DNA of 64,000 bases, taken from Hydrogenophaga sp. BPS33 (GTDB taxonomy: Bacteria > Pseudomonadota > Gammaproteobacteria > Burkholderiales > Burkholderiaceae_C). The notes below the pieces were generated by a model that ran no database searches, was not told the DNA's origin, and was given only the letters and a program-made list of their open reading frames with translations. Shown here one piece after another: positions 1-8,598 of this stretch. The stretch lies in the NCBI RefSeq assembly GCF_009859475.1, contig NZ_CP044549.1:1178001-1242000 (forward strand). The letters are read 5' to 3'. A program made the position numbers and the translations under genes. How positions within the stretch are numbered: position 1 is the first letter of the stretch; the number at the start of each line of letters is the position of its first letter.

Positions 1-231
1 GAACATGCCGGTGTGGTCGCGCATCTCGGCCAGGTTGCCGCCCGAGCAGAAGGCCGTGCCCGTGCCCGTAAGAATGGCCACGCGGATGTCCAGGTCGGCG
101 TTGAGCGCGGCGAAGGTCTGCTCGAACGCCGCGAACATGGCCTCGCCGCTCAGGGCGTTGCGGGTCCGCGGCCGGTTGAGGGTGAGCAGCGCGACGTGAC
201 CGCGCCGTTCGACGCGGATGGCATCGTTCAT
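1..231 (-). CDS. Enoyl-CoA hydratase/isomerase (crotonase) family, N-terminal part
   Basis: The first 77 residues read [20 protein letters not shown] onward; the rest lies beyond the left edge. The pattern is that of the crotonase fold: the LTLNRP strand, a NALSGEAM segment, and [10 protein letters not shown], which matches the oxyanion-hole loop (usually FSAGADLKEM). Its ATG overlaps the stop of the thiolase gene as ATGA, so the two are translationally coupled and it is the last visible gene of the minus-strand operon that begins at 5827. The expected role is hydration or isomerisation of an enoyl-CoA just before the thiolase step. The exact substrate cannot be read from this fragment. Confidence 0.85.
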   Translation of the reverse strand, partial: MNDAIRVERRGHVALLTLNRPRTRNALSGEAMFAAFEQTFAALNADLDIRVAILTGTGTAFCSGGNLAEMRDHTGMF

Positions 232-1442
232 ACGCGGTCTCCCACGCGTTCGATGGCCATGGCCACGCCCTGGCCCACCCCCACGCACATGGTCACCAGG
301 CCGTAGCGCCCGCCGATGCGCTGCAATTGCCGCGCCGCGGTAAGCACCAGGCGCGCGCCGCTCATGCCCAGCGGATGGCCAAAGGCGATGGCGCCGCCGT
401 GGGGATTCACGTGCGCGGCGTCGTCGGTCAATCCGAGTGCGCGCGTCACTGCCAATCCCTGGGCCGCGAAGGCTTCGTTGAGTTCGATGACCTCGAAGTC
501 GCCGATGTGCAAGTCGATCTGCTCCAGCAGCTTGTGTACCGCTGGCACAGGACCGAACCCCATCACGCGCGGCGCGATACCGGCACTGGCGAAACCCACG
601 ATGCGCGCGATGGGCCGCAGGCCGTGGCGCTGCGTGGCCGCTTCGCTGGCCAGCAGCAAGGCGGCGGCGCCATCGTTCACGCCCGACGCGTTGCCGGCGG
701 TGACCGTGCCGCCTGCGCGGAACGCGGGCTTGAGCGCGGCCAGGCTGTCAGCGGTGGTGTCGGCGCGCGGGTGCTCGTCTTGCGTCACCACCGTGATGGC
801 ACCCTTGCGGCCGGGCACGTCGACCGGCACGATTTCCTGCGCCAGCGCACCCGCTCGCATCGCCGCCACTGCGCGCTGCTGGCTGCGCAGCGCGAACGCG
901 TCCTGGTCGGCGCGCGAGATGCCGTGTTCCTGCGCCACGTTCTCGGCGGTCTCGCCCATCGCATCTACGCCGTACAGCGCTTCCATGCGCGGGTTGACGA
1001 AGCGCCAGCCGATCGTGGAGTCGTGCACTTCGGCATGGCGCGAGAACGCCGCCGTGGGCTTGGGCATCACCAGCGGCGCGCGGCTCATGCTCTCCACGCC
1101 ACCGGCGATGGCGATCTGCGCCTGACCCGCGTGCAGCGCACGCGCGGCCTGCGCCACGGCTTCTAGGCCCGAGCCGCACAGGCGGTTGACCGTGACCGCC
1201 GGTACCTCGGCCGGCAAGCCCGCCAGCAAGGCGCTCATGCGGGCCACGTTGCGGTTGTCCTCGCCGGCCTGGTTGACGCAGCCGTAGACCAGCTCATCGA
1301 TCCAGGCCGGATCGAGCGAAGGGTGCCGCGCCATCAGCGCGCGGATGGGGATGGCGCCCAGATCGTCGGTGCGAACGTCCGAGAGCGCGCCACCGTAGCG
1401 TCCGATCGGTGTGCGTACGCCGTCGCACAGGAATGCATCCAT
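228..1442 (-). CDS. 3-oxoadipyl-CoA thiolase-like acetyl-CoA acyltransferase
   Basis: A 404-residue thiolase starting [20 protein letters not shown], close in length and opening motif to PcaF-type beta-ketoadipyl-CoA thiolases (about 400 residues). The nucleophilic cysteine lies in [11 protein letters not shown], and the other active-site motifs are present: [23 protein letters not shown] and the C-terminal CVGVGQG. It should cleave a 3-oxoacyl-CoA with CoA to acetyl-CoA and a shortened acyl-CoA. It starts 2 bases after the amidohydrolase stop and overlaps the hydratase start. The PcaF resemblance suggests that the operon ends in a C6 dicarboxylic 3-oxoadipyl-CoA intermediate, but a related beta-oxidation thiolase is possible. 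The start was chosen over upstream in-frame sequence because the family begins here. Confidence 0.9.
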   Translation of the reverse strand: MDAFLCDGVRTPIGRYGGALSDVRTDDLGAIPIRALMARHPSLDPAWIDELVYGCVNQAGEDNRNVARMSALLAGLPAEVPAVTVNRLCGSGLEAVAQAARALHAGQAQIAIAGGVESMSRAPLVMPKPTAAFSRHAEVHDSTIGWRFVNPRMEALYGVDAMGETAENVAQEHGISRADQDAFALRSQQRAVAAMRAGALAQEIVPVDVPGRKGAITVVTQDEHPRADTTADSLAALKPAFRAGGTVTAGNASGVNDGAAALLLASEAATQRHGLRPIARIVGFASAGIAPRVMGFGPVPAVHKLLEQIDLHIGDFEVIELNEAFAAQGLAVTRALGLTDDAAHVNPHGGAIAFGHPLGMSGARLVLTAARQLQRIGGRYGLVTMCVGVGQGVAMAIERVGDRV

Positions 1443-1444
1443 GT

Positions 1445-2287
1445 TCACAATCCCAGCACCCGTTCGGCGTTGCCGTGCAGGATCTTTTCCATGACCTCGG
1501 GCTTGTACCCGAGCTCGTCCCACTCGCGCAGGATGCGCTCGTAGGGCAGGCTGGGGTAGTCGCTGCCGAACATGATCTTGTCCTGCAGGCGGCCGCGGAT
1601 GTCCACCTTGAGGTTGCCCGGGAAGTGCTTGGGCGCCCAGCCCGACATCTCCCAGTACACGTTGCCCTTGTGCAGCGCCACGGCGGTGGTCTCGTCCACC
1701 CAGGGCCAGCCGGGGTGGGCCATGACAATCCTCAGGTTCGGGAAGTCGGCCGCGAGCTGGTCGATGTGCTTGGGATGGGCGTGGCGCACCACGGCGCCGT
1801 GGCCGCCGGGCATGCCCGCGCCCATGCCGGTGGTGCCGACGTCGATCATCACCGCCGCGCCCATGGTGTTGATCTCCTCGAACAGCGGGTAGTAGCGGCG
1901 ATCGCTCACGGCGAAGTGCTGCATGATGGGGTGGAAGTGAAAGCCGATGAAGCCCAGTTCCTTGACCGCCTTGCGGGCCTGGATCATCGCGATTTCGCCC
2001 TTGGCCGGCTCCACCGCGCCCCAGCACTGAATGACGCGCTGCGGATTCCGTTTCCACATGTCGTGCACGTATTCGTTGGTGCAGGGTGGTGCGGCGACGG
2101 TGGTCTCCAGGTCGAGCGCCACCAGGCAGGCCTCGACACCGGCGCCAGCGAACTCGGCGATCACGTCGTCTTCGCTCTTGCCCACCCAGTCCCGCTTCCA
2201 GTAGCGGGCGAGCTCGGCGGGGTAGGGTCCCTGGGACTCGACCCAGGTCGGCGTGCCCGGGTAGCAGTGCAGGTCGATGATGCGCAT
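1445..2287 (-). CDS. Amidohydrolase family 2 protein (ACMSD-like TIM barrel)
   Basis: A 280-residue protein starting [15 protein letters not shown], with AGGAG-type ribosome-binding sequence just upstream (positions about 2295-2301). It has the amidohydrolase-2 landmarks [25 protein letters not shown] and [14 protein letters not shown], the last carrying the usual metal-site aspartate. The first metal motif, normally HxH in this family, reads HCY here, which may change metal binding. Relatives decarboxylate or hydrolyse ring-cleavage products such as 2-amino-3-carboxymuconate semialdehyde. Lying between an aryl-acid ligase and a thiolase, it probably acts on a cleavage intermediate; the specific reaction is unknown. 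Confidence 0.85.
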   Translation of the reverse strand: MRIIDLHCYPGTPTWVESQGPYPAELARYWKRDWVGKSEDDVIAEFAGAGVEACLVALDLETTVAAPPCTNEYVHDMWKRNPQRVIQCWGAVEPAKGEIAMIQARKAVKELGFIGFHFHPIMQHFAVSDRRYYPLFEEINTMGAAVMIDVGTTGMGAGMPGGHGAVVRHAHPKHIDQLAADFPNLRIVMAHPGWPWVDETTAVALHKGNVYWEMSGWAPKHFPGNLKVDIRGRLQDKIMFGSDYPSLPYERILREWDELGYKPEVMEKILHGNAERVLGL

Positions 2288-2315
2288 GGGGTTTCTCTCC
2301 TTCTCTCTGTCGTGT

Positions 2316-3980
2316 TCAGTGGGGAATGCGGCGGGCGGCTTCTTCTTCCGCGAGCTTGTGGGCGATGAGTTCACCGAGGGCCTTCTTGGATACCTTGCCG
2401 AAGGTGGAGACCGGAAAGTCCGGCAGCGCCTCCAGCCGCTCGGGCAGCTTGAATTTGGCGATTTCCTTGGTGAGCAGGAAGCCGACGAGCTCCTTCAAAT
2501 GCAATGCATGGCCGGGCCTGAGGATCACGAAGGCGCACATCCGTTCGCCCAGGGCCTCATCGGGCATGGGCACGCAGGCCACGTTCTGCACCGCGGGGTG
2601 CATGAGGATCAGGTTCTCCACCTCTTCGGCGCTGATCTTTTCGCCACCGCGGTTGATCAGGTCCTTCTTGCGGCCTTCGACGATGTAGTTGCCGCTGGGG
2701 TGCTTGCGCATCAGGTCGCCGGAGCGGTAGAAGCCGTCGGGCGTGAACTGGCGCGCGTTGTACTCGGGAACGCCGAAGTAGCCGCGCAGCGTGTAGGGGC
2801 CGCGCACGGTGAACTCGCCGACCTCGCCATCGGGCACCTCGCGGCCCTCGTCGTCCAGCAGCAGCACCTCGTCGTCCTCGCACACCGGGCGGCCGCAGGT
2901 TTCGAGCTTGACCTCTTCCGGGTCGCTCGCACGCACGAACATCAGCGTGCCTTCGGACATGCCGAAGTTCTCCTGCACGAACACACCGGGGATCAGCGCG
3001 CGCGTCTTGGCGCGCACTTCGGGCTGCATGCGCTGACCACCGCTCTGAATGAGTTTCAGGCTGGAGAGGTTGAAGTGCTCGGCCGCGCCGTCGTTGATCA
3101 GCCGGATCAGCAGCGCGGGCACCACCTTCAGGTGGGTGACCTTGTGCTTCTCGATCAGCGTGAACATGTCCACTGGCCGGGTGTTGGCGTGCAGCACCAC
3201 CTTGGCACCCTGGAACATGAAACCCTGGATACCCGGGCAGGCCAAGGGGAGGTTGTGCGCGATGGGCAGCACCAGCAACAGCACCGACTCAGCGTCGATC
3301 TCGCAAACCTCGGCCGCCACCTTGGAGTTGTAGGCGTAGTCGTTGTTGGTGCGCGGGATCAACTTCGGGATGCCGGTGGTGCCGCCCGAGAGCTGGAAGA
3401 TGCAAGGGTCGGTCGGGTCGATGTGGATCTCGGCCAGGCGCGAGGCCGGCAGCGTGGCAGGCTTTCGGATCAGCTCGCGAAGCGAGACTTCGCCCGCGCC
3501 GGCCTCGCCGAGCACGAGGCGGAACTTCAGCGACGGGTTCTCGGCCTGCACGCGGGCGATCACCGGCGCGAAGGCGAAGTCGCCCGCGGCATCGGGATAC
3601 ACGCAGGTGGTCGCGCCCGAGAGCTGCACGAACTGGCTGATCTCGGCGTAGCGGTGCGTGACCAGCGCGGCGATCGGGATGCAGCCGATCTTCTGCAGCG
3701 CGAAGTACAGCACCACGAACTCGTGCACGTTGGGCAGCGTGGGCACCACGCGATCCAGCGGCTTCAGGCCCAGCTCAAGCAGGTTTAGCGCCAGGTTGGT
3801 GGTGGCGCGGTCCAACTCGGCGTAGGTGAAGCTCACATCGCCATCGATCAGAGCCACGCGGTTCGCGTGGCGCTTGAACACCGCGTCGAACTCCTGCGCC
3901 AGCGAGCGGTCCTGCCAATAGCCCTTGGCGCGGTAGCGCGCGGCGTACTCGGGGGGGAAGGGAACGAAGCCATCAAGCAT
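2316..3980 (-). CDS. Aryl-acid AMP ligase, EntE/DhbE-like with salicylate-type pocket
   Basis: A 554-residue ANL-superfamily adenylating enzyme. The opening (FPPEYAARYRAKGYWQD) and overall pattern follow the 2,3-dihydroxybenzoate-AMP ligases EntE and DhbE. Visible motifs are the phosphate loop LSGGTTGIPK, ENFGMSEGT, YRSGDLMRKHPSGNY, the hinge GRKKDLINRGGEK and the C-terminal catalytic lysine region STFGKVSKKAL. The substrate-pocket segment reads HNLPLACPG: EntE and DhbE carry Ser before PG, whereas salicylate-activating relatives (YbtE, MbtA, PchD type) carry Cys, as here. No peptide synthetase or aryl-carrier protein lies nearby, so it probably makes an aryl-CoA for catabolism rather than a siderophore. 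It is 17 bases downstream of the SDR gene in the same operon. Confidence 0.87.
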   Translation of the reverse strand: MLDGFVPFPPEYAARYRAKGYWQDRSLAQEFDAVFKRHANRVALIDGDVSFTYAELDRATTNLALNLLELGLKPLDRVVPTLPNVHEFVVLYFALQKIGCIPIAALVTHRYAEISQFVQLSGATTCVYPDAAGDFAFAPVIARVQAENPSLKFRLVLGEAGAGEVSLRELIRKPATLPASRLAEIHIDPTDPCIFQLSGGTTGIPKLIPRTNNDYAYNSKVAAEVCEIDAESVLLLVLPIAHNLPLACPGIQGFMFQGAKVVLHANTRPVDMFTLIEKHKVTHLKVVPALLIRLINDGAAEHFNLSSLKLIQSGGQRMQPEVRAKTRALIPGVFVQENFGMSEGTLMFVRASDPEEVKLETCGRPVCEDDEVLLLDDEGREVPDGEVGEFTVRGPYTLRGYFGVPEYNARQFTPDGFYRSGDLMRKHPSGNYIVEGRKKDLINRGGEKISAEEVENLILMHPAVQNVACVPMPDEALGERMCAFVILRPGHALHLKELVGFLLTKEIAKFKLPERLEALPDFPVSTFGKVSKKALGELIAHKLAEEEAARRIPH

Positions 3981-3997
3981 GGTTGTCTCCTCGGGTG

Positions 3998-4771
3998 TTA
4001 CGTCGAACTTGTGAAGCCGCCGTCGATGACGACGACCTCTCCGGTCACGAAGCGCATGCCGGTGATGAGGTTCAGCATCACCTCGGCCACGTCGTCGGCG
4101 GTGACGCAGCGTTTGAGCGGGGTGGCCTTGGCGCGCGCGCCCATGAGCGTGTCGTACTTATCCCCCAGCATGCGTTCCATCCAGTCGCCCTCCATCCAGC
4201 CCGGCGCCACCGCGTTCACGCGGATGTCCGGCCCCAGGTTCCAGGCCATCATCTTGGTCAGGCTCACCACCGCGGCCTTGCTGGCGGCGTAGGGCAGGGG
4301 CTGCGGGCCGGGGCGCAGGCCGACAATGCTCGCGGTGTTCACGATGCAGGGCTCGCCACCGGCGGCCTTGCACTGCTTCAGCAGCGGCACGGCCGCGCGG
4401 CTCACCTGGAAGTTGCCGCGCACGTTGACCGCGAAAGTGCGGTCCCATTCGTCGAGCTTGAGGCTCTCCAGATCCTTCACCTTCCAGGTTGCGGTGGTGC
4501 CCGCGTTGTTGACCAGGGCGTCGAGGTGGCCGAAGGCATCGCCGATCTTCGACAGCATCTGGCGCACGGCGGCATCGTCGCTCACGTCGCATTGCAGCAG
4601 CAGGGTCTTGGCGCCCAGGGCCTGGGCTTCTTCGGCCACCGCCTGCGCGGCCTTGGCGCTGGAGGCGTAGTTGATGGCCACGTCGAAGCCGGCCCTGGCC
4701 AGTGCCAGCACGGCGCTGCGGCCGATGCCGGTGCCGCCACCGGTCACGAGGGCTTTCTTGCGTTGGGTCAT
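3998..4771 (-). CDS. Short-chain dehydrogenase/reductase
   Basis: A 257-residue classical SDR. The N-terminal NAD(P)-binding motif is VTGGGTGIGRS, followed by LVNNAG, the active-site serine in IVNTASIVGLR, the catalytic YAASK and the VAPGWM segment. An AGGAG ribosome-binding site precedes ATG 4771. It lies between the Bug receptor and the aryl-acid ligase genes, and the simplest role is oxidation of a 3-hydroxyacyl-CoA or a cyclic alcohol in the same pathway as the downstream thiolase. Specificity for NAD or NADP and the substrate cannot be decided from the sequence. Confidence 0.9.
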   Translation of the reverse strand: MTQRKKALVTGGGTGIGRSAVLALARAGFDVAINYASSAKAAQAVAEEAQALGAKTLLLQCDVSDDAAVRQMLSKIGDAFGHLDALVNNAGTTATWKVKDLESLKLDEWDRTFAVNVRGNFQVSRAAVPLLKQCKAAGGEPCIVNTASIVGLRPGPQPLPYAASKAAVVSLTKMMAWNLGPDIRVNAVAPGWMEGDWMERMLGDKYDTLMGARAKATPLKRCVTADDVAEVMLNLITGMRFVTGEVVVIDGGFTSST

Positions 4772-4852
4772 GGTGAGGTTCTCCTGTTGTATGGGTGAGT
4801 TCGTCCCGGGCGCCGGCTCGACCGACGCCTTCGGACGTTGGGGGAAAGCGGC

Positions 4853-5827
4853 TTACTGCGGCTGCACGCCGAGTTCGTTCACCAGGTGCTTCATCGCGCC
4901 CTGTTGCTGCACAAAGAAGGCGCGGGCCGCGGCCACGCTGTCCTGGCGCGGGTAGATGCCAAGCTCACTCAGGCGTGCGATGACCTCGGGCGAGGCGGTG
5001 ATGCGGTTCACGTCGGCGTTGATGCGCTCGACGATGGCCGACGGCGTGCCCGCGGGCACGATGATCTGGAACCAGCCGATGGCTTCGTAGCCGGGGTAGG
5101 TTTCCGCCACGGTGGGCACGTCGATGCCGGGCAAACGCTGCGCCGAGGTCACGCCGATGGCGCGCAGGCGGCCCGATTTCATGTGCGGCAGCAGGCTGGG
5201 CACGCCGTCCACCGTGAGCGCGGCGTCGCCCGCGAGCACGGCGGCCACGGCCTCGGGCGGGGTGCGGTAGGGCACGGTGAACATGCCCATGCCGCCTGCC
5301 TTGCTCACCATCTCGCCGGCCAGGTGCGGCAGCGAGTTGAGCTGCGGCGCGGCGAAGTTCACCTTGCCGGGATGGGCCTTGGCGTGTTTCGCCAGATCCG
5401 CCATCGACTGGATGCCGCTGGTGGCGGGCACCACCAGCATCAGCGGGCTGATGCCCACCGTCACGGCCGGTGCCAGGTCGTGGTCGGGGTTGAACTGCGG
5501 GTTCTTGAACACCAGCGGCGTGATGGTGCCCATGGCCGCCGGCACGAAACCGATGGTGTAGCCATCGGGCGCGGAGCGCGCCAGTCCCGACATGCCGGGA
5601 ATGCCGCCCGCGCCGGGCCGGTTGTCCACCACCACGCCCTGGCCCCAGGTGGTGGCGAGCTTTTCGCCGACGATGCGCGCGATCACGTCGGGCGCGGAGC
5701 CGGCGCCCACGGGCACGATCATGCGCACGGGTTTGGTCGGCCAGGCCTGGGCGATGGCGGGTGTGCCGACCGCCGCCAACAGGAACCAGGCTGCGTGCAG
5801 GAGATGGCGCTTGGAAATCGGTCTCAT
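4853..5827 (-). CDS. Bug-family periplasmic solute receptor (TctC-type)
   Basis: A 324-residue secreted receptor with a Sec signal peptide (HAAWFLLAAVGTPAIAQAWP, cut after AQA). The mature part has Bug-family marks: WPTKPVRMIVPVGAGSAPD, DNRPGAGGIPG and APDGYTIGF. Bug proteins bind carboxylates in the periplasm, with or without a tripartite TctAB transporter; no TctAB genes are in this window. It is the first gene of the minus-strand operon 5827 to 1 and is divergent from the LysR gene, so its likely ligand is the aromatic or organic acid broken down by that operon. Confidence 0.92.
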   Translation of the reverse strand: MRPISKRHLLHAAWFLLAAVGTPAIAQAWPTKPVRMIVPVGAGSAPDVIARIVGEKLATTWGQGVVVDNRPGAGGIPGMSGLARSAPDGYTIGFVPAAMGTITPLVFKNPQFNPDHDLAPAVTVGISPLMLVVPATSGIQSMADLAKHAKAHPGKVNFAAPQLNSLPHLAGEMVSKAGGMGMFTVPYRTPPEAVAAVLAGDAALTVDGVPSLLPHMKSGRLRAIGVTSAQRLPGIDVPTVAETYPGYEAIGWFQIIVPAGTPSAIVERINADVNRITASPEVIARLSELGIYPRQDSVAAARAFFVQQQGAMKHLVNELGVQPQ

Positions 5828-5915
5828 GTCATGTCTCCGGAGTCGTTGGTCTGTGATCCCCCGCCGATGGGGTGAAGCGGACTCTAGGGAAATGACAGGA
5901 TTCCAATAAGATGGC

Positions 5916-5939
5916 GTGATTCGAAAAGTGATTCGAAAA
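5916..5939. promoter_or_regulatory. Tandem 12-bp repeat in the Bug/LysR divergent promoter
   Basis: The 12-mer GTGATTCGAAAA occurs twice head to tail (5916-5927 and 5928-5939), each copy containing the palindrome TTCGAA. It lies in the 152-bp gap between the divergent Bug operon and LysR genes, 40 bases before the LysR ATG. It is a good candidate for the LysR binding site or for overlapping promoter elements. The assignment rests on position and repetition only. Confidence 0.5.
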
Positions 5940-5979
5940 CGGTATCCCCCTCTGACGGAAAGAAGCGAGAAGCCACTGC

Positions 5980-6873
5980 ATGAAGCTCGAACAGTTGCAA
6001 CACCTGATGGCCATCGTGGAACACGGCAGCCTGCGCTCGGCCGCGCGGCGGTTGGACATGCCCCAGCCCGCGCTGACCCGCAGCGTGCGGGCGCTGGAGA
6101 GGGAGTTGGGCGTGAGCTTGTTTGCGCGGCAGACCACCGGCATGGTGCTGACCGCGGAAGGCGTGCGCTTTCACCGTCGGGCGTGCGTGATCTCCAGCGA
6201 GGCGCGGCGTGCGCGCGAAGAGGTGCAGCATCCCGGCCCCGGCTACGAAGGCACGGTGTCGATGGCGTTGTCCATCATGCCGCACCTGGGCATGCTGCCC
6301 GATGCCTTGCCGGTCTTTCGAAGCGCGTACCCCAAGGTCAGGCTCAACATCACGGAGAGTTTGATGCCATCGGTGGAAGGTGCGCTGCGCGACGGCAGTC
6401 TGGACTTCTACCTCGGCGCGGCGCCCTCACAGAAAACCGCGCCGGGCCTGGCCATGCAGCACCTGTGCGACAACACGCGCGTGGTGGTCTGCCGCAAGGG
6501 GCATCCGTTGGCGCGCGTGCGCAGCCTGAAGGCCTTGGCCGGCGCGGAGTGGGCCAGCACCACCATCGACCACAACGCCGAGCAAGACCTGGCGCAGCTG
6601 TTCAAAGCCCACGGCCAAGCCGCGCCGCGCGTGATGCTGAGCGCGCATTCGGCCTTGTCGGTGCAGGTGGCGCTGGTGCGGACCGATCTGCTGGCCATGC
6701 TGCCCCGGCAATGGCTGGACTTCGCGATGACGCGCGATCTGTTGGACGTGATCCCGGTGCGCGAGCGCTTGCCGGCGCCCGCCATCGTGCTGGTGCGCCG
6801 GCCCGACTTGCCGTTGTCGCCGCCGTCGGAGTTCTTCTGCGACGTGTTGCTGCGCGGCTTGCCCAGGGCATGA
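5980..6873 (+). CDS. LysR-family transcriptional regulator
   Basis: A 297-residue LysR protein starting MKLEQLQHLMAIVEHGSLRS. The N-terminal winged helix-turn-helix is clear (RRLDMPQPALTRSVRALERE, then LFARQTTGMVLTAEG) and is followed by the periplasmic-binding-like effector domain from about residue 90. It is transcribed away from the Bug-SDR-ligase-thiolase operon, the usual arrangement for a LysR activator of a catabolic operon. The probable inducer is the pathway substrate or an intermediate. A tandem 12-bp repeat in the shared promoter is a candidate operator. Confidence 0.92.
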   Translation: MKLEQLQHLMAIVEHGSLRSAARRLDMPQPALTRSVRALERELGVSLFARQTTGMVLTAEGVRFHRRACVISSEARRAREEVQHPGPGYEGTVSMALSIMPHLGMLPDALPVFRSAYPKVRLNITESLMPSVEGALRDGSLDFYLGAAPSQKTAPGLAMQHLCDNTRVVVCRKGHPLARVRSLKALAGAEWASTTIDHNAEQDLAQLFKAHGQAAPRVMLSAHSALSVQVALVRTDLLAMLPRQWLDFAMTRDLLDVIPVRERLPAPAIVLVRRPDLPLSPPSEFFCDVLLRGLPRA

Positions 6874-6942
6874 GACTCCCCGTAGCCGTCCCCCGATGCC
6901 TCTGGGGTGCGCAGGCTTGGGTGTGCGGGCCTTGTGTCCGCT

Positions 6943-7365
6943 TCAGCCGTGCGCGAGGCCGGCCGCTTGCACGCCGGCCATGCAGATCAGTTCGTCCTCA
7001 TCGCCCGTGCCACCGCTGGCGCCCACGGCGCCCAGCAGTCGGCCTTGTGCGTCCTTGATCACCACCGCACCGGTCTGCGGCAGGAACTTGCCGTCCGACG
7101 TGGCCGCGAGCGAGACGAAGAAGTTGGGGTTGCCCTTGGCGCGTTCGCCCAATGTGCGGCTGGACACGCCCATGCCGACGGCACCCCAGGCTTTGGCGCG
7201 CGCGATGTCGAAGCGGAACATGCTCGCGCCGTCTTCGCTGGCGAAGGCCTTGAGGTTGCCCGCGGCGTCGAGCACCGCGATGCCCATGGGCTGGTAACCC
7301 ATCTCCTTGGATTTTGCGAGTGCGGCGGTGATGATGGTTTGTGCGTGGTCGAGAGAGAGGGTCAT
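6943..7365 (-). CDS. GlcG/HbpS-like haem-degrading domain protein (DUF336)
   Basis: A 140-residue protein starting MTLSLDHAQTIITAALAKSK, the standard length and pattern of the GlcG/HbpS family (MGIAVLDAAGNLKAF, GAVVIKDAQGRLLGAVGASG, ending GLAHG). Members are found in glycolate, propanediol and aromatic gene clusters and some bind haem or small molecules; the biochemical role is mostly undefined. It is the last gene of the minus-strand operon headed by the decarboxylase-dehydrogenase fusion and follows the Bug receptor after about 210 bases that carry a palindromic repeat. In-frame sequence upstream of ATG 7365 has no family resemblance, so the short start was chosen. Confidence 0.85.
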   Translation of the reverse strand: MTLSLDHAQTIITAALAKSKEMGYQPMGIAVLDAAGNLKAFASEDGASMFRFDIARAKAWGAVGMGVSSRTLGERAKGNPNFFVSLAATSDGKFLPQTGAVVIKDAQGRLLGAVGASGGTGDEDELICMAGVQAAGLAHG

Positions 7366-7506
7366 GGTGAGATGCGATGGATGAGCCGGGTGGATGGTGT
7401 GTCTTGCTCTTTCGAGAGGGGCCGGTTTGCAGGGTCGAGGTGTTGGAGCGCAGAGGGAGTTCATCCAGAGGCATCGAGGGTCCGGCTCCGCCGGCCCAAG
7501 ATGCCG

Positions 7507-7570
7507 TCCCCCCTCCAAGCGCCGCAGGCGCGCTAGAGAGGGGGGAAGCCGCGTCAGCGGCGCAGGGGGG
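7507..7570. repeat. REP-like double hairpin between GlcG and Bug genes
   Basis: Two adjacent inverted repeats. The first pairs TCCCCCCTC (7507-7515) with GAGGGGGGA (7538-7546), with an inner GCGC/GCGC pair. The second is GCCGC-gtca-GCGGC close behind it, followed by a G run. Sequences of this type are scattered through Comamonadaceae genomes (general knowledge). Here it lies between two genes of one operon, so it may stabilise or attenuate the mRNA before the GlcG gene. Confidence 0.6.
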
Positions 7571-7575
7571 TGTTC

Positions 7576-8562
7576 TTAATCCTCAGGTTTGAAGCCGGTG
7601 ACCTTCACCACGTTACCCCAGAAAGCGTGATTCTCGCGGATGGCCTTGGTCAGGCCGTCGGGTGTCACCCGCATGACCTCCAGGCCATTCTTGTCGATCA
7701 CCTCTTTCATCGCGGCCGAGGCGAGTGCATCGTTCACCGCGGTGTTGAGCGCGGCGACCTTGGCGCGGTCCATGCCTGCCGGGCCGTACCACGCGAGCCA
7801 GTCGACGAAGGCCACGTCTTTGTAGCCGAGCTCGGTCAGCGTGGGCGTGTCGGGCAGGGCCTTCCAACGCGTCGGGGCGGAGACCGCGAGCGCACGCAGG
7901 TTGCCCGATCGGATGTGCGGCAGCACCTCGCTCACCACGTTGAAGCTCACCGGAATCTGCCCGCCGCGCAGGTCGGTGAGCAGCGGCGCGCCGCCCTTGT
8001 ACGGCACCGCCTGCATCTCCACGCCCGACTGCTTGCCCAGCATCGCGCCGGCCAGGTGCAAAGAGGAGCCGGTGGCCGGCACGCCATAGTTGGCCTGGCT
8101 CGGGTTGGCCTTGGCCCACTTCAGGTAGTCGGCCACGGTGCGGATCTCGGCCGGCAGGCCCGGGCCGGCCGTGAACACCGCCGTGTAGGTGACCAGGCCG
8201 GCGATGGCGGTGAAGTCGTTGAGCGTGTCGTAGGGCAGCTTCTTGAACACGTGCGGGTGCAAGGTCATCACCGTGCTGGGGCAGCCGAACAAGGTGTTGC
8301 CATCGGGCGCGGAGCGCTTGACGAATTCGGCCGCGATGCGCCCGCCCGCGCCGGGCTTGCTGTCGTAGATGATGGGCTGCGGGTACTTGCCGCGCAGGTT
8401 GTCGATCAGCGGCCGGGCGACCTGGTCGCCCAGGCCGCCGCCCACGGGGAAGCCCGACCACAGCGTGGCATTGGCCGGGGCCTGCGCCCATGCGGGCAGG
8501 CCGGTGGAAGCCAGGCCGCCGAGGGCCGCGCCCGCGCGAAGAAGGGTTCTGCGTTGCATCAT
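7576..8562 (-). CDS. Bug-family periplasmic solute receptor
   Basis: A 328-residue receptor beginning with two ATG codons (MMQRRTLLRAGAALGGLAS) and preceded by a good ribosome-binding site (CAGGAGACAAA). The signal peptide carries a twin-arginine-looking RRTLLR and ends at AWAQA. Bug marks are SGFPVGGGLGDQVARPL, DSKPGAGGRIAAEFV and SAPDGNTLFG. It starts 36 bases after the stop of the decarboxylase-dehydrogenase fusion, so both are probably co-transcribed and the receptor likely captures the fusion enzyme's acid substrate. No transporter membrane subunits are adjacent. Confidence 0.92.
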   Translation of the reverse strand: MMQRRTLLRAGAALGGLASTGLPAWAQAPANATLWSGFPVGGGLGDQVARPLIDNLRGKYPQPIIYDSKPGAGGRIAAEFVKRSAPDGNTLFGCPSTVMTLHPHVFKKLPYDTLNDFTAIAGLVTYTAVFTAGPGLPAEIRTVADYLKWAKANPSQANYGVPATGSSLHLAGAMLGKQSGVEMQAVPYKGGAPLLTDLRGGQIPVSFNVVSEVLPHIRSGNLRALAVSAPTRWKALPDTPTLTELGYKDVAFVDWLAWYGPAGMDRAKVAALNTAVNDALASAAMKEVIDKNGLEVMRVTPDGLTKAIRENHAFWGNVVKVTGFKPED

Positions 8563-8598
8563 GTTTTGTCTCCTGGCGTGTAGTGGAATGGAAGTGGA

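Noticed and set aside
2316-3980. Siderophore biosynthesis locus, suggested by the EntE/DhbE-like ligase
   Set aside because: No isochorismatase, carrier protein or peptide synthetase is nearby; all neighbours are catabolic.
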